DNA of 64,000 bases from Lysobacter_L cavernae. GTDB taxonomy: Bacteria; Pseudomonadota; Gammaproteobacteria; Xanthomonadales; Xanthomonadaceae. This document shows, piece by piece, positions 63,764 through 64,000 of this stretch (position 1 is its first letter; each line of letters starts with the position of its first letter). The translations under genes were made by a program, and so were the position numbers. Location: contig NZ_JBHRXK010000009.1 in assembly GCF_042648505.1 (NCBI RefSeq), forward strand, positions 15,303-79,302, in the 5' to 3' direction. The notes beneath the pieces are model-generated. The model saw only the letters and a program-made list of their open reading frames with translations. It was not told where the DNA came from and did not search any database.

Positions 63764-64000
63764 AGCACTACAAGATCGGCTTTATCGGGATGGACGTATT
63801 GGTGCGCTATCGACCCAGGCTGTGCGAAAACTCAAATCCAGGTCGTAATCGGCTGAATCCGTGTCCTACGGAGGAGCCAGCGGCGCTACAGCGAGGGGGG
63901 GGGCCACCGCCGCCCTCCCGGCCGGCGACTTCAGCTGGCGCTTTGTGAGCGCTGAGGATTGTCGCCGGAGGCGGCGTTTTTTGGCAAAAAGAACGCTCTT
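63764..64000. other. Right-edge region, no complete gene
   Basis: The first 90 bp are less GC-rich than their surroundings and overlap a short frame ending VKALQDRLYRDGRIGALSTQAVRKLKSRS (63764-63848) that resembles a degraded gene tail. A run of nine G (63895-63903) and a final T-run sequence (GGCGGCGTTTTTT near 63973) follow. Nothing else could be supported. Confidence 0.4.

Noticed and set aside
63955..63985. Terminator at the right edge (GGAGGCGGCGTTTTTT)
   Set aside because: The stem is only about four base pairs and no gene end is visible to attach it to.

Overview
The window is a high-GC gammaproteobacterial chromosome segment centred on the replication origin. The block yidC-rnpA-rpmH | dnaA-dnaN-recF-gyrB, followed by an M48 peptidase, a TPR protein, tonB-exbB-exbD-exbD and pdxJ, is the order I associate with Xanthomonadales (Xanthomonas/Lysobacter/Rhodanobacter relatives). 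GTAGGAGCGGCTTCAGCCGCGA-type REP pairs fit the same group. Genus cannot be fixed from the sequence. No tRNA, rRNA, CRISPR array, prophage or intact insertion sequence was seen.

Left flank (1-26.9 kb): a desaturase/reductase operon with a divergent TetR-type regulator across a strong inverted repeat; transporters and AraC/LysR regulators; a lipoprotein methyltransferase; rluE; an aldo/keto reductase coupled to an EamA exporter; a receiver-kinase protein; hrpB carrying an in-frame palindromic element; tatD; a yadG/yadH-like ABC exporter with a panE-like gene; fpr with a duplicated 3' end; a TAP-type hydrolase followed by natAB-like ABC genes; and a TonB-domain lipoprotein.

Origin region (27-38 kb): mnmE, yidC, rnpA and rpmH run leftward; dnaA, dnaN, recF and gyrB run rightward. 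DnaA-box-like sites lie on both sides of dnaA and after dnaN. Three parS-like palindromes (core GTTCCACGTGGAAC) lie within 1.2 kb, two of them inside the recF reading frame.

Ton block (38-44.6 kb): lipoprotein M48 protease, secreted TPR protein, proline-rich TonB, ExbB, two ExbDs, a MAPEG protein, and a third exbD that is broken by an amber codon exactly where the conserved Glu before INITPLVD is expected; then pdxJ.

Right flank (44.7-64 kb): cardiolipin synthase, a radical-SAM protein, a TrkA_C-containing permease, a PAS histidine kinase overlapping a CheY-like regulator, and a 2OG-Fe(II) oxygenase. The most interesting part is 52.5-59.6 kb: a six-gene cluster whose order and architecture match a Fap functional-amyloid operon (fapABCDEF). 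It has two secreted subunits with three GVNVAAGxGN-type repeats (one ending in CxxC), a C39 peptidase, a FapE-like secreted protein and a coiled-coil beta-barrel porin. A sigma-54 promoter lies upstream, and a sigma-54 activator with GAFTGA is encoded convergently at the far end. After it come fbp, a tandem DUF1579-like/NIPSNAP pair and a YafY-type regulator.
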